NCBI RefSeq assembly: GCF_900108485.1
Contig: NZ_FNXF01000006.1
Coordinates: 124,001-188,000, forward strand
Source: Rheinheimera pacifica
GTDB lineage: Bacteria; Pseudomonadota; Gammaproteobacteria; Enterobacterales; Alteromonadaceae
DNA: 64,000 bases
Direction: 5' to 3'
The stretch's first letter is position 1, and the number at the start of each line of letters is the position of its first letter. The notes under the pieces are model-generated. The model was not told the DNA's origin and ran no database searches. It saw nothing but the letters and a program-made list of their open reading frames with translations. Of this stretch, positions 55,486 to 64,000 are shown one piece after another. Made by a program: the position numbers and the translations under genes.

Positions 55486-56457
55486 ATGCATCAAATTACA
55501 GGTAAAAGCCTGGTTGGGTTATTGTTAGCCTTAACCACTGCTGTTTTATGGGGCATTTTGCCTATCGCATTAAAGATTTTGCTCGATGTGTTAACAGCGA
55601 ATACCATAACGCTAATCCGTTTTTTGGCCGCTGCTGTTATCGTTGGTATTTGGCTGGGCGCGCGGGGCAAGTTGCCCAAAGCCGCTTTACTCCTTAGGCC
55701 CAATATAGCAAAACTGATGCTGATTGCTGTAGTGGGTTTGCTGTCTAACTACATTATGTATTTAAGTGGCCTGAATTACCTCAGTGCAGAAACCGCGCAA
55801 GTGGTTATTCAGCTGGCACCATTTTTAATGATGATAGGCGGCGTCTTTATATTTAAAGAGCGTTTGTTACTGTGGCAAAAAGCCGGTGCGGTTATTCTGG
55901 TTGCGGGTTTGCTGCTGTTTTTTAATGAGCGCCTGGTGCAACTGATATTGCAAGCGGGCACCGAAACGCTTGGCGTGTTGCTGGTGATTGCTGCAGCGGT
56001 AACCTGGGCGGCCTATGCTCTGGCACAAAAACAATTACTGGTGCATTACACTTCAAAGCAAATTATGTATTTACTCTATGTAGCCGGCACTATTGCTTTT
56101 ATGCCGGTATCCGATTTTACACCGCTGTTAACGATGACAGGCCTGCACTGGCTGCTGCTTATCTTTTGCTGTTTAAATACCGTAGTGGCCTACGGTGCTT
56201 TTGCTGAAGCCTTGCATCACTGGGAGGCGTCTAAAGTCAGTGCAGTATTGGCCGTAACACCCCTGTTTACTATTTTGTTTGCGAATATTGTGGGCTGGCT
56301 GTTTCCTGCCTATTTAGCAGCACAACAACTTAACTTTTGGTCCTGGCTTGGCGCAGCGCTGGTGGTAGTGGGCTCAGCATTAACCGCGCTGGCACCGCAA
56401 TTTGTGCAATATCATAGCGCACGTAAAATACGTAAGCTGCAACGCGATGTGTTTTAA
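55486..56457 (+). CDS. EamA/DMT-family transporter
   Basis: 323 residues, ten membrane segments in two EamA repeats (LTTAVLWGILPIALKILLD; then VIAAAVTWAAYALAQKQLL). The family exports or imports small metabolites such as amino acids; substrate unknown. The 209 bases upstream (55277-55485) hold no feature I can name. Confidence 0.88.
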   Translation: MHQITGKSLVGLLLALTTAVLWGILPIALKILLDVLTANTITLIRFLAAAVIVGIWLGARGKLPKAALLLRPNIAKLMLIAVVGLLSNYIMYLSGLNYLSAETAQVVIQLAPFLMMIGGVFIFKERLLLWQKAGAVILVAGLLLFFNERLVQLILQAGTETLGVLLVIAAAVTWAAYALAQKQLLVHYTSKQIMYLLYVAGTIAFMPVSDFTPLLTMTGLHWLLLIFCCLNTVVAYGAFAEALHHWEASKVSAVLAVTPLFTILFANIVGWLFPAYLAAQQLNFWSWLGAALVVVGSALTALAPQFVQYHSARKIRKLQRDVF

Positions 56458-56472
56458 ATAGCTGGCAGCAAA

Positions 56473-56492
56473 AAGGGCTCGAATGAGCCCTT
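56473..56492 (-). terminator. Intrinsic terminator of pykA
   Basis: On the minus strand AAGGGCTC pairs with GAGCCCTT around an ATTC loop and is followed by further T residues, 19 bases after the pykA stop. On the + strand it follows the transporter gene but has a poor T-run. Confidence 0.75.
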
Positions 56493-56511
56493 CGTATTAG
56501 TGGCGCACGTA

Positions 56512-57948
56512 CTATTTTACCTGCACAATTCTGCAGGTATTAGAGGCACCGATAGTTTCCATAACATCACCGTGTGTCATGATAACCAAGTCGCCACTTT
56601 TTAAACCTGCTTTGACTTTTACCGCTTCAATGGCCGCATCGGCCAGTGATTGCCCTTGTAACGCTGTGCTGTCAAAAAACGCCGGATAAACACCGCGGTA
56701 CAACGCCATTTTGTTCAGCGTTTTGGTATGGCGCGACAAAGCGTAAATAGGTTGTGGCGAAGTAATACGTGACATCAGCTTGGCAGTATAGCCAGACTCT
56801 GTCAGCGTAATAATGGCTTTAATGCCTTCGAGGTGGTTGGCAGCATACATAGCAGACAGTGCAATGGTTTCGCTTATTTCAGTGAAGGTCACATCCATAC
56901 GATGCTTGGAAATTTGTACGCTTGGGTGTTTTTCCGCACCGTCACATACCCGGGCCATCGCCCGCACGGTTTCAGTCGGGTATTTACCGGCCGCCGTTTC
57001 AGCTGACAACATAACAGCATCTGTACCATCCAGCACAGCGTTAGCTACGTCCATTACTTCAGCACGGGTTGGCATTGGGCTTTCAATCATGCTTTCCATC
57101 ATCTGGGTTGCAGTGATCACCACACGATTTAACTGACGCGAACGGGCAATAATACGTTTTTGCTGGCCAACCAGCTCAGCATCGCCAATTTCAACACCCA
57201 AATCACCCCGGGCAACCATTACCGCATCAGAAGCGCGGATAATGTCATCCAGCGTTTCATTATCAGCTACCGCTTCAGCGCGTTCTATTTTTGCCATAAT
57301 ACGGGCTTCAGAACCCGCTGCCAGCGCTAAATCACGGGCTAAGCGTAAGTCATCGCCACAGCGTGGGAAAGATACCGCCAGATAATCAACGTCAATTTCT
57401 GCTGCGGTAATAATATCGCGTTTGTCTTTATCGGTCAGAGCAGGGGCTGTTAAACCACCGCCCTGGCGGTTAATACCTTTATTGTTACTTAACTTACCAC
57501 CAACAGTGACGGTAGTATAAACTTTAGCGCCTTCCACTCTGTCTACTGCTAACTGAATGCGGCCATCGTCTAACAGCAGTAAATCACCGGCTTTTACATC
57601 CTGCGGTAACTCTTTATAGTCGATACCTACCTGATGCTCATCACCTTCGCCTTTAGGCAATTCTGCATCCAATATATACGGCATGCCTTCTTCAAGTATT
57701 ACCGCACCATTTTTAAAGGTAGAAACGCGAATTTTAGGGCCCTGTAAATCGCCTAAAATAGCAACGTGTGCGCCCAGCGCTTCAGCTGCGGCACGCACCA
57801 TACTGGCACGTTCGCGGTGATCATCAGCACTGCCATGCGAGAAGTTCAGACGGAATACGGTTGCACCAGCCTTGATCAGTTTTTCAATAGATAGCTGTGT
57901 ATTGGTGGCGGGGCCTAGCGTCGCGACGATTTTAGTTCTTCTGTGCAT
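56512..57948 (-). CDS. pykA: Pyruvate kinase (PykA type)
   Basis: 478 residues. Makes pyruvate and ATP from phosphoenolpyruvate and ADP. Seen: [28 protein letters not shown], the active-site [44 protein letters not shown], and [13 protein letters not shown]. Length and position next to hexR point to PykA. A perfect HexR-type site lies upstream, overlapping the predicted -35, so repression by HexR is likely. Confidence 0.96.
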   Translation of the reverse strand: MHRRTKIVATLGPATNTQLSIEKLIKAGATVFRLNFSHGSADDHRERASMVRAAAEALGAHVAILGDLQGPKIRVSTFKNGAVILEEGMPYILDAELPKGEGDEHQVGIDYKELPQDVKAGDLLLLDDGRIQLAVDRVEGAKVYTTVTVGGKLSNNKGINRQGGGLTAPALTDKDKRDIITAAEIDVDYLAVSFPRCGDDLRLARDLALAAGSEARIMAKIERAEAVADNETLDDIIRASDAVMVARGDLGVEIGDAELVGQQKRIIARSRQLNRVVITATQMMESMIESPMPTRAEVMDVANAVLDGTDAVMLSAETAAGKYPTETVRAMARVCDGAEKHPSVQISKHRMDVTFTEISETIALSAMYAANHLEGIKAIITLTESGYTAKLMSRITSPQPIYALSRHTKTLNKMALYRGVYPAFFDSTALQGQSLADAAIEAVKVKAGLKSGDLVIMTHGDVMETIGASNTCRIVQVK

Positions 57949-57977
57949 GGTTATTTCCTGCTTGTTGCAAAGAGGGT

Positions 57978-58005
57978 GTAATAGCTTGCTGTTAGTTTAA
58001 TGTAA
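57978..58005 (-). promoter_or_regulatory. Predicted pykA promoter
   Basis: On the minus strand TTACAT (-35, 58000-58005) and TATTAC (-10, 57978-57983) are 16 bases apart; the -35 overlaps the HexR site at 58001-58015. Confidence 0.45.
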
Positions 58006-58015
58006 TTTAATTACA
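58001..58015. promoter_or_regulatory. HexR operator upstream of pykA
   Basis: TGTAATTTAATTACA, a palindrome with six-base arms around a three-base centre, matches the HexR consensus known from Shewanella and related bacteria. Confidence 0.85.
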
Positions 58016-58050
58016 GAATACAGCAAAGCAATGAAGAAAAATTACAGGTT

Positions 58051-58076
58051 GGTGCAGTTGCCGACACAACTGCACC
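58051..58076 (-). terminator. Hairpin terminator after hexR
   Basis: Arms GGTGCAGTTG and CAACTGCACC form a perfect 10-bp stem with a six-base loop, seven bases past the hexR stop. On the minus strand a short T-run follows only after some ten bases, so termination may be partial. Confidence 0.6.
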
Positions 58077-58082
58077 GGATTG

Positions 58083-58940
58083 TCAGTTGTTGAAATCTTT
58101 TTTGTCGAAGCGGGAGCCACGCAAGCTGTCTTTGACTTTTTTCAGGTTCTCACGGAATTTACTACCGCGGCGCAGCGTAAAGCCGGTGGCCAGAATGTCT
58201 ATTAGCACCAACTGCGCTACGCGTGACGCCATGGGCATATACATATCGGTATCTTCCGGCACGTCCAGCGATAATACAAGCGTACATTCTTTTGCCAGCG
58301 GGCTGTCATAAGCGGTAACACCAATAACAGTAGCGTCATTTTCACGTGCTATAGCAGCAATATCACACAGGTTTTTCGTGCGGCCTGTATGGCTGATGCA
58401 TACCACAACATCACCTTCAGCACTGTTTATAGCACTCATTCGCTGCATCACAATGTCGTCAAAACACACTACTGGCACATTAAAGCGGAAGAATTTATTC
58501 TGCGCGTCATGCGCTACAGAGGCAGAAGCGCCTAAACCGAAAAAAGAAATTTTCTTTGCCTGTGTCAGCACATCAACCGCACGGTTTATTGTGTTAATAT
58601 CAACACGTTGCCTTGCTGTATCCAGTGCAGCCATAGTAGATTCAAAGATTTTAGCGGTATAAGCTTCAGGGCCGTCTTCTTCTTCTACATGGCGGTTTAC
58701 ATAAGGTGTGCCATTGGCCAGGCTTTGGGCTAAATGCAGTTTAAAATCAGGAAAGCCCTTGGTGTCCAGCCTGCGACAAAAACGGTTAACAGTGGGTTCG
58801 CTGACATCAGCCATTTTAGCCAAGGCCGCTATACTACTATGTATAGTTGTTTGTGGGTTAGCCAGAATTACATCGGCTACTTTACGTTCCGATTTACTAA
58901 AACTGTTTACGCTATTGACTATTTTTTCCAGCACGTTCAT
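58083..58940 (-). CDS. hexR: Central-carbon regulator HexR (RpiR family)
   Basis: 285 residues. The HTH-6 domain has IAALAKMADVSEPTVNRFCR and KLHLAQSLANGTPYVNRHV; the SIS domain begins near residue 125 (ISFFGLGASASVAHDAQNKF) with VCISHTGRTKNLCDIA. HexR senses 2-keto-3-deoxy-6-phosphogluconate and controls zwf, edd, pykA and other sugar genes. Here it sits between pykA and zwf, both with matching operators. AGGA lies eight bases before its ATG. Confidence 0.95.
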   Translation of the reverse strand: MNVLEKIVNSVNSFSKSERKVADVILANPQTTIHSSIAALAKMADVSEPTVNRFCRRLDTKGFPDFKLHLAQSLANGTPYVNRHVEEEDGPEAYTAKIFESTMAALDTARQRVDINTINRAVDVLTQAKKISFFGLGASASVAHDAQNKFFRFNVPVVCFDDIVMQRMSAINSAEGDVVVCISHTGRTKNLCDIAAIARENDATVIGVTAYDSPLAKECTLVLSLDVPEDTDMYMPMASRVAQLVLIDILATGFTLRRGSKFRENLKKVKDSLRGSRFDKKDFNN

Positions 58941-58954
58941 CCGGCAATTCCTGG

Positions 58955-58983
58955 CTTATAATTAGGCTGATACAGGTTTGTAA
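58955..58983 (-). promoter_or_regulatory. Predicted hexR promoter
   Basis: On the minus strand TTACAA (-35, 58978-58983) and TATAAG (-10, 58955-58960) are exactly 17 bases apart, 14 bases upstream of the ATG. A half HexR site (TGTAAT, + strand) overlaps the -35. Confidence 0.55.
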
Positions 58984-59099
58984 TACAGGGTGTAGCCCGT
59001 CAGGGCGGTGGTCAAAATAGTACTAAATTTACTACAAAACCACAGATCCGTTGCTAAGGCTGCCTTATTATATAAGAATAGTCAAAACATTACGTAATC

Positions 59100-59114
59100 T
59101 GTAATTTAATTACA
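59100..59114. promoter_or_regulatory. HexR operator upstream of zwf
   Basis: TGTAATTTAATTACA, identical to the site in front of pykA, ending 10 bases before the zwf -35. Confidence 0.85.
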
Positions 59115-59124
59115 AGATATCTGG

Positions 59125-59153
59125 TTTACAACCCCGTTATGCTGCGCTAGTAT
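59125..59153 (+). promoter_or_regulatory. Predicted promoter of zwf-pgl-edd-glk
   Basis: The -35 TTTACA (59125-59130) and the -10 TAGTAT (59148-59153) are 17 bases apart, between the HexR site and the zwf start. Confidence 0.6.
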
Positions 59154-59195
59154 GGCCGAAGTGTTGTAAAATTACATCTAAATCAAGGGTCAGTT

Positions 59196-60665
59196 ATGAC
59201 GGCAACAGCACAAAATTCAGCGTGTGATTTAATTCTGTTTGGCACTAAAGGTGATTTGGCGCGGCGTAAGCTGTTACCGGCAATGTATCAGTTAGAAAAA
59301 GCTGATTTACTCTGCCCTGAATCACGCATTATCGGCGTTGCCCGTGATGAAATGTCGACAGAAGCTTATGCTGAGCTGGTGTTAACCAATCTGAACAAAT
59401 TCCTCAAAGAACCGCTGGACAATGAAATATGGCAGCGTTTGCAGCAAAAACTGGTATACGTGCAGTTAGATCTGGCAAACGAGCAAGACTACAAAAAGCT
59501 CTCAGCGGTTACTGACATAAATAAGCGGGTCCCGGTAAGTTACTTCGCTACGCCACCGTCGTTATTTGGCTCTATCTGTAAAGGCTTAGCAGTAGCAGGG
59601 CTGGCAGAAGAGCCCGCACGTGTGGTGCTGGAAAAACCCATCGGCCACGACTTAGCCTCTTCTAAAGTGATCAATGATCAGGTAGCTGAGTTTTATAAAG
59701 AAAGCCAAATTTATCGTATTGACCATTATCTGGGCAAAGAAACCGTACTTAACCTGTTAGCGCTGCGTTTTGCTAACGCTATTTTTGCCGGTAACTGGGA
59801 TCATAATTCTATTGATCATGTGCAAATAACGGTTGCAGAAGAAGTCGGTGTAGAAGGGCGCTGGAGCTACTACGACGATGCAGGGCAAATGCGCGACATG
59901 GTACAGAACCACCTGTTACAGGTACTGACATTGATAGCGATGGAGCCGCCGGCCCGTTTGGACGCCGACAGTATTCGTGACGAAAAGCTAAAAGTACTTA
60001 AAGCACTACGCCGCATTGATATCAGTAATATTCAGGAAAAAACTGTGCGCGGCCAGTACGGCAGTGGCTTTGTTGCCGGTAAAGCAGCGCCCGGTTATCT
60101 GGAAGAAGAGGGCGCCAGGCCAAACAGTAAAACCGAAACCTTTGTTGCTATTAAGGTAGATATTGATAACTGGCGTTGGGCTGGGGTGCCGTTCTACCTG
60201 CGTACCGGTAAGCGTATGGCATCTAAGTTAAGTGAAGTGGTGATTTGCTTTAAACCGCAGCCGCATAATATTTTTCATGCTACTTACAACCAGTTACCGG
60301 CTAATAAACTGATTATTCGTTTGCAGCCGGACGAAGGCGTGGAAATTCAGGTACTGAATAAAATACCTGGCCTGGGCGAAAATATGCGCCTGCAGGAAAG
60401 TAAACTTGATTTAAGCTTTGACGAAACCTTTAAATCGCAGCGCATTGCCGATGCTTATGAGCGGTTGTTACTGGAAGCCATGCTGGGTAACCAGTATTTG
60501 TTTGTACGCCGCGATGAAGTTGAACATGCCTGGAAATGGGTCGATGGTATTCTTAATGCGTGGAAAACCAGCAATGAGCCGCCAAAAACGTATCAGGCAG
60601 GCAGTTGGGGGCCGGTTGCAGCTATTTCTATGCTAGCCCGTGACGAGCGCAACTGGGAAGAATAA
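59196..60665 (+). CDS. zwf: Glucose-6-phosphate 1-dehydrogenase
   Basis: 489 residues. Oxidises glucose-6-phosphate to 6-phosphogluconolactone with NADP. Seen: the nucleotide loop LILFGTKGDLARRKLLPAM, the active-site RIDHYLGKETVLNLLALRF, and FYLRTGKRM. The family's dinucleotide loop usually reads GAsGDLa; here it is GTKGDLA. First gene of the operon under HexR control, four bases... the next gene begins three bases after its stop. Confidence 0.97.
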   Translation: MTATAQNSACDLILFGTKGDLARRKLLPAMYQLEKADLLCPESRIIGVARDEMSTEAYAELVLTNLNKFLKEPLDNEIWQRLQQKLVYVQLDLANEQDYKKLSAVTDINKRVPVSYFATPPSLFGSICKGLAVAGLAEEPARVVLEKPIGHDLASSKVINDQVAEFYKESQIYRIDHYLGKETVLNLLALRFANAIFAGNWDHNSIDHVQITVAEEVGVEGRWSYYDDAGQMRDMVQNHLLQVLTLIAMEPPARLDADSIRDEKLKVLKALRRIDISNIQEKTVRGQYGSGFVAGKAAPGYLEEEGARPNSKTETFVAIKVDIDNWRWAGVPFYLRTGKRMASKLSEVVICFKPQPHNIFHATYNQLPANKLIIRLQPDEGVEIQVLNKIPGLGENMRLQESKLDLSFDETFKSQRIADAYERLLLEAMLGNQYLFVRRDEVEHAWKWVDGILNAWKTSNEPPKTYQAGSWGPVAAISMLARDERNWEE

Positions 60666-60668
60666 GCC

Positions 60669-61361
60669 ATGATGCAACTAACACAATTTAGCAATACCAG
60701 TGCCCTTAATGACGCTTTCGCCAGCCGGTTAGTCAGCATTTTACAGCAGGCTATTGCTGAGCGCGGCGAAGCGTATTTAGTGGTATCCGGCGGCAAAACG
60801 CCTCAGGCACTGTTTAATACCTTAAGCCAGGTTGATTTAGCCTGGGACAAGGTTACGGTGCTACTGGCCGACGATCGCTGGCTGGATGCTCATCAAACGG
60901 ATTCTAACGAGCGTTTGGTTAAGGCCACATTGTTACAAAATAACGCTAAGGCAGCCCGTTTCATCAGCTTATATGCCAATGTAGCATCAGCGTTTGACGG
61001 TGTTGCCCAGGTGCTGCCACGTATTACGCCGTTGCCAACCTTTGATGCCGTAATACTTGGTATGGGGGAGGATGGCCATACTGCATCATTATTCCCGTGC
61101 AGTGAACAAATTAAGCATGGCCTGGCTGACAACGCCCCTGCGGTATTAGCGGTGCAACCGCAAACCGCGCCTTATCAGCGTATGTCGTTAAGCCTGCCAC
61201 GGCTGCTAAACAGCCGTAATATCTTTTTGCATCTGGTTGGCAGCAATAAACTCGCGGTACTGAACAAGGCTATGGCAGAGCAGGATGTGCTTGCCATGCC
61301 GATCCGTGCCTTTTTACACCATCCTGTAGCGCAAGTTACGGTGATGTACACCGAAAACTAG
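60669..61361 (+). CDS. pgl: 6-phosphogluconolactonase
   Basis: 230 residues, glucosamine-6-phosphate isomerase-like fold. Hydrolyses the lactone made by Zwf to 6-phosphogluconate. Seen: LVVSGGKTPQALFNTL, LLADDRWLD, and the active-site GMGEDGHTASLFP. Three bases after zwf; ATG 60672 is an equally possible start one codon later. Belongs to the short DevB type and not the beta-propeller type of E. coli. Confidence 0.95.
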   Translation: MMQLTQFSNTSALNDAFASRLVSILQQAIAERGEAYLVVSGGKTPQALFNTLSQVDLAWDKVTVLLADDRWLDAHQTDSNERLVKATLLQNNAKAARFISLYANVASAFDGVAQVLPRITPLPTFDAVILGMGEDGHTASLFPCSEQIKHGLADNAPAVLAVQPQTAPYQRMSLSLPRLLNSRNIFLHLVGSNKLAVLNKAMAEQDVLAMPIRAFLHHPVAQVTVMYTEN

Positions 61362-61370
61362 GGGATAGTC

Positions 61371-63203
61371 ATGGATCCTGTGATTCAGAAAGTAACGGAC
61401 AGAATTATTGCCCGCAGTACACGCAGCCGCGATATTTATCTGCAACGGCTGGAAAAAGCCCGCTTAAAAGGCCCGCACCGGGGGGTATTAAGCTGTGGTA
61501 ACCTCGCACATGGTTTTGCTGCCTGCGATAAGCAGGAAAAAGGCGATTTACGCAGCCTGACCAAAGCAAACATTGGTATTGTATCGTCTTACAACGACAT
61601 GCTGTCGGCGCACCAGCCGTATGAACATTATCCGGCAATTATTAAACAGGCGGTAAAAGAGGTTGGCAGCGTGGCGCAATTTGCCGGTGGCGTGCCGGCA
61701 ATGTGTGATGGCGTAACCCAGGGCCAGCCGGGTATGGAGCTTAGCCTGTTAAGCCGTGACATTATTGCAATGTCAGCAGCAGTAGGCTTATCGCACAATA
61801 TGTTTGACGGCGGTTTGATGCTGGGCATTTGCGATAAAATTGTACCAGGCTTATTTATGGCTGCCCTGAGCTTTGGCCACCTGCCGTTTGTATTTGTACC
61901 AGCAGGCCCTATGCCTTCAGGTATTCCGAACAAAGAAAAAGCCCGCATACGCCAGTTATATGCTGAAGGTAAAGTCGGTAAAGAAGAGTTGCTGGCGGCT
62001 GAATCGGCCTCTTATCACTCTGCCGGTACCTGTACTTTCTATGGCACCGCTAACTCCAATCAGTTAGTGGTTGAAATTATGGGCCTGCACCTACCGGGTG
62101 CGTCTTTTGTCAATCCGGGCACAGAACTGCGTGACGAGTTAACCAAGGCTGCGGCACGGCAGGTTACCCGCTTAACAGACTTAGGCACAGATTACCTGCC
62201 AGTAGGTAAATTGGTCGACGCCAAAGCTATAGTGAACGGTATTGTCGGCCTGTTGGCTACCGGTGGTTCAACTAATCACACTATGCATTTAATTGCTATG
62301 GCACGAGCGGCGGGTTTTATCGTCAATTGGGATGATTTTGCCGAGCTATCTGCGGCAACACCATTGCTAACCCGTATTTACCCCAATGGCCAGGCCGATA
62401 TTAACCACTTCCAGCATGCTGGTGGTATGGCACTGTTAATCCGCGAATTACTGGACGCCGGTTTATTGCACGAAGATGTGCAAACTGTTGCAGGCCCCGG
62501 GTTACGCCGTTATACCCAGCAACCTGTGATGCAAGACGGCAAGCTGGTATGGGTGGATGCACCGCAAACATCGCTTGATCCGGATGTATTGGCAACAGTG
62601 AAAAAACCCTTTAAAGCTCATGGTGGCCTTGAAGTGTTATCTGGCAATGTTGGCCGTGGCGTGATTAAAACCTCTGCACTGCGTGAAGGTACCGAGATTG
62701 TTAAAGCGCCTGCGGTGGTATTTTCCAGCCAGCACGAGCTGGATGCAGCCTTTAAAGCCGGTGACTTAAACAAAGATTGTATAGTTGTTGTACGGTTTCA
62801 GGGGCCTAAAGCCTGTGGTATGCCAGAGCTGCATAAGCTGACACCTCCACTGGGAGTGTTACAGGATCGCGGCTTTAAAGTGGCATTGGTAACCGATGGC
62901 CGTATGTCAGGTGCATCGGGTAAAGTACCTGCCGCTATTCATGTGACACCAGAGGCGGTTGATGGCGGCAATATCGCCCGTATTAAAACCGGCGATATGA
63001 TGCTGGTAGACGGCAACACTGGCCGGCTTGAAGTGCTGGTATCCGATGCCGAGCTGGCTGCCCGTGACGTTGCCACTATGGATATGGCTGACAGTTACTA
63101 CGGCATGGGCCGTGAAATGTTCGGTGCGCTGCGCAGTCAGTTAACCGGCGCAGAGCAGGGCGCCTGCAGCTTGTTTACCACCGAGGAGCACCTGCATGGC
63201 TAA
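61371..63203 (+). CDS. edd: 6-phosphogluconate dehydratase
   Basis: 610 residues of the IlvD/Edd family. Makes 2-keto-3-deoxy-6-phosphogluconate, the Entner-Doudoroff key step. Seen: cysteines that hold the iron-sulfur cluster in [38 protein letters not shown] and [14 protein letters not shown], and [18 protein letters not shown] near the end. Length fits Edd and not IlvD. Its stop lies eight bases inside glk. Confidence 0.96.
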   Translation: MDPVIQKVTDRIIARSTRSRDIYLQRLEKARLKGPHRGVLSCGNLAHGFAACDKQEKGDLRSLTKANIGIVSSYNDMLSAHQPYEHYPAIIKQAVKEVGSVAQFAGGVPAMCDGVTQGQPGMELSLLSRDIIAMSAAVGLSHNMFDGGLMLGICDKIVPGLFMAALSFGHLPFVFVPAGPMPSGIPNKEKARIRQLYAEGKVGKEELLAAESASYHSAGTCTFYGTANSNQLVVEIMGLHLPGASFVNPGTELRDELTKAAARQVTRLTDLGTDYLPVGKLVDAKAIVNGIVGLLATGGSTNHTMHLIAMARAAGFIVNWDDFAELSAATPLLTRIYPNGQADINHFQHAGGMALLIRELLDAGLLHEDVQTVAGPGLRRYTQQPVMQDGKLVWVDAPQTSLDPDVLATVKKPFKAHGGLEVLSGNVGRGVIKTSALREGTEIVKAPAVVFSSQHELDAAFKAGDLNKDCIVVVRFQGPKACGMPELHKLTPPLGVLQDRGFKVALVTDGRMSGASGKVPAAIHVTPEAVDGGNIARIKTGDMMLVDGNTGRLEVLVSDAELAARDVATMDMADSYYGMGREMFGALRSQLTGAEQGACSLFTTEEHLHG

Positions 63204-64000
63204 GTTGCCTACCCACGCTATTGTTGCTGATATCGGTGGCACCAACGCCCGTTTTAGCCGGGTTGAGCTTGCCAGCCTGGTGCTGGACAAGGTTGCTGTT
63301 TATCCCTGTGCAGAATTTGCGACTTTGGCTGATGCATTAATACATTATCAGCAGCAACAAGGTTTAACGGACATTAAGCACGTGGCTATTGCTATAGCTT
63401 GCCCGGTAACCAGTGATCAGATCAGTATGACCAATTTTCACTGGCGCTTTTCCGTTAAAGCCATGCAGCAGCAGCTGGGTCTTGAAGCGCTGCAGGTAAT
63501 GAATGACTTTACCGCTGTGGCCATGTGTTTGCCGGCGTTAACAGCGGCACAAAGAGTGAAAATAGGCCCCGGCGAAATTCAGCACGGTAAACCTATGGCT
63601 GTGCTCGGCGCAGGTACCGGCCTGGGTGTTGCACATTTGCTGCCGGTAAATGATCAGTTTATTCCGTTGCCAGGCGAGGGCGGCCATGTAGATTGGGCTG
63701 CTCAAACCGAGCAGGAATGGTTTATTCAGCAAATGCTGGCCAAAGAATATGGCCATGTGTCACCCGAACGATTGTTATCCGGCCCGGGGTTGGAAGCCAT
63801 TTATAAAGCACTGGCTTTGTATCGCCAACAGGTTACTGAGCCACTCAGTGCCGCTGAGATTGCCAAACAAGCCCTGACAGGCGAATGTGCATTAGCCCGC
63901 GATACGGTGCTGCAGTTTTTTGCCAGTTTAGGCAGTGTAGCCGGTGATCTGGCGCTGACGCTCAGCACCTTTGGTGGTGTTTATATTGCTGGCGGTATAG
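63196..64000 (+). CDS. glk: Glucokinase (3' end cut by window)
   Basis: 268 residues visible of about 320. Phosphorylates glucose with ATP to feed Zwf. Seen: the phosphate loop [15 protein letters not shown], the substrate-binding [30 protein letters not shown], and [17 protein letters not shown]. The ATG overlaps the edd stop by eight bases, so it is co-translated. The frame is open to the window edge. An eda gene would be expected next. Confidence 0.95.
   Translation, partial: MAKLPTHAIVADIGGTNARFSRVELASLVLDKVAVYPCAEFATLADALIHYQQQQGLTDIKHVAIAIACPVTSDQISMTNFHWRFSVKAMQQQLGLEALQVMNDFTAVAMCLPALTAAQRVKIGPGEIQHGKPMAVLGAGTGLGVAHLLPVNDQFIPLPGEGGHVDWAAQTEQEWFIQQMLAKEYGHVSPERLLSGPGLEAIYKALALYRQQVTEPLSAAEIAKQALTGECALARDTVLQFFASLGSVAGDLALTLSTFGGVYIAGGI

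Noticed and set aside
59165-59176. TGTAAAATTACA downstream of the zwf promoter as another HexR site
   Set aside because: The arms are right but the spacing between them is three bases shorter than in the two perfect sites, so it would not fit the same dimer.

Overview
The window is a chromosomal segment of a marine or freshwater gammaproteobacterium. The gene order rlmL(rlmKL)-uup-DUF3466-rmf-fabA and the block pykA-hexR-zwf-pgl-edd-glk point to the Alteromonadales. The many TonB, M14, M61 and D-amino-acid genes suggest the Rheinheimera/Alishewanella/Arsukibacterium group. That assignment is inference from gene content and protein style. No phage, transposase or CRISPR sequence is visible, and coding density is very high.

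Region 1 (1-14729, all + strand) is an exopolysaccharide locus of the Wzx/Wzy type. It holds a phosphomannomutase cut by the window edge, two GT4 glycosyltransferases, a Tat-exported GH10-like hydrolase, an acyltransferase, a flippase and a polymerase. After a 211-bp gap come the priming sugar-phosphate transferase, a separate outer-membrane beta-barrel, a short Wza-like export protein, a Wzc-like tyrosine kinase and a PHP-type tyrosine phosphatase.

Region 2 (14733-27063) looks like a catabolic island. It encodes a D-serine-dehydratase-like PLP enzyme, an RpiR-family regulator, RidA, a sodium:solute symporter, an M81 (MlrC) peptidase-like enzyme, a GH20 hexosaminidase fused to an SMP-30 propeller, and a large TonB-dependent receptor. 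Both divergent promoter regions of the island carry 15-bp palindromes of one pattern, TGKTAC-N3-GTAMCA. They are probably the operators of the local RpiR regulator and would tie the island into one regulon.

Region 3 (27151-39852) carries a stand-alone LPD1-like putative metallopeptidase, an M14 carboxypeptidase, a YgjV membrane protein, SelO and an eight-gene Mrp-type cation/proton antiporter operon of unusual make-up. Three separate NuoL/M/N-like subunits are present, one of them lacking the TM5 glutamate, together with a DUF4040-MnhB fusion.

Region 4 (39853-55276) is housekeeping: an initiator tRNA with promoter, terminator and a decayed partial copy, rlmL, a glutaredoxin-like gene, uup, a GlyGly-CTERM protein, rmf, fabA, a tandem pterin-synthase-fold protein, an M23 peptidase, an M61 peptidase, a HIT protein, an acyl-CoA thioesterase, a LytS/LytTR two-component pair and pfkA.

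Region 5 (55486-64000) holds an EamA transporter and the HexR-controlled sugar block. Perfect HexR-type sites (TGTAATTTAATTACA) lie in front of pykA and zwf. zwf, pgl, edd and the cut glk form one tight operon for glucose phosphorylation and the Entner-Doudoroff route.
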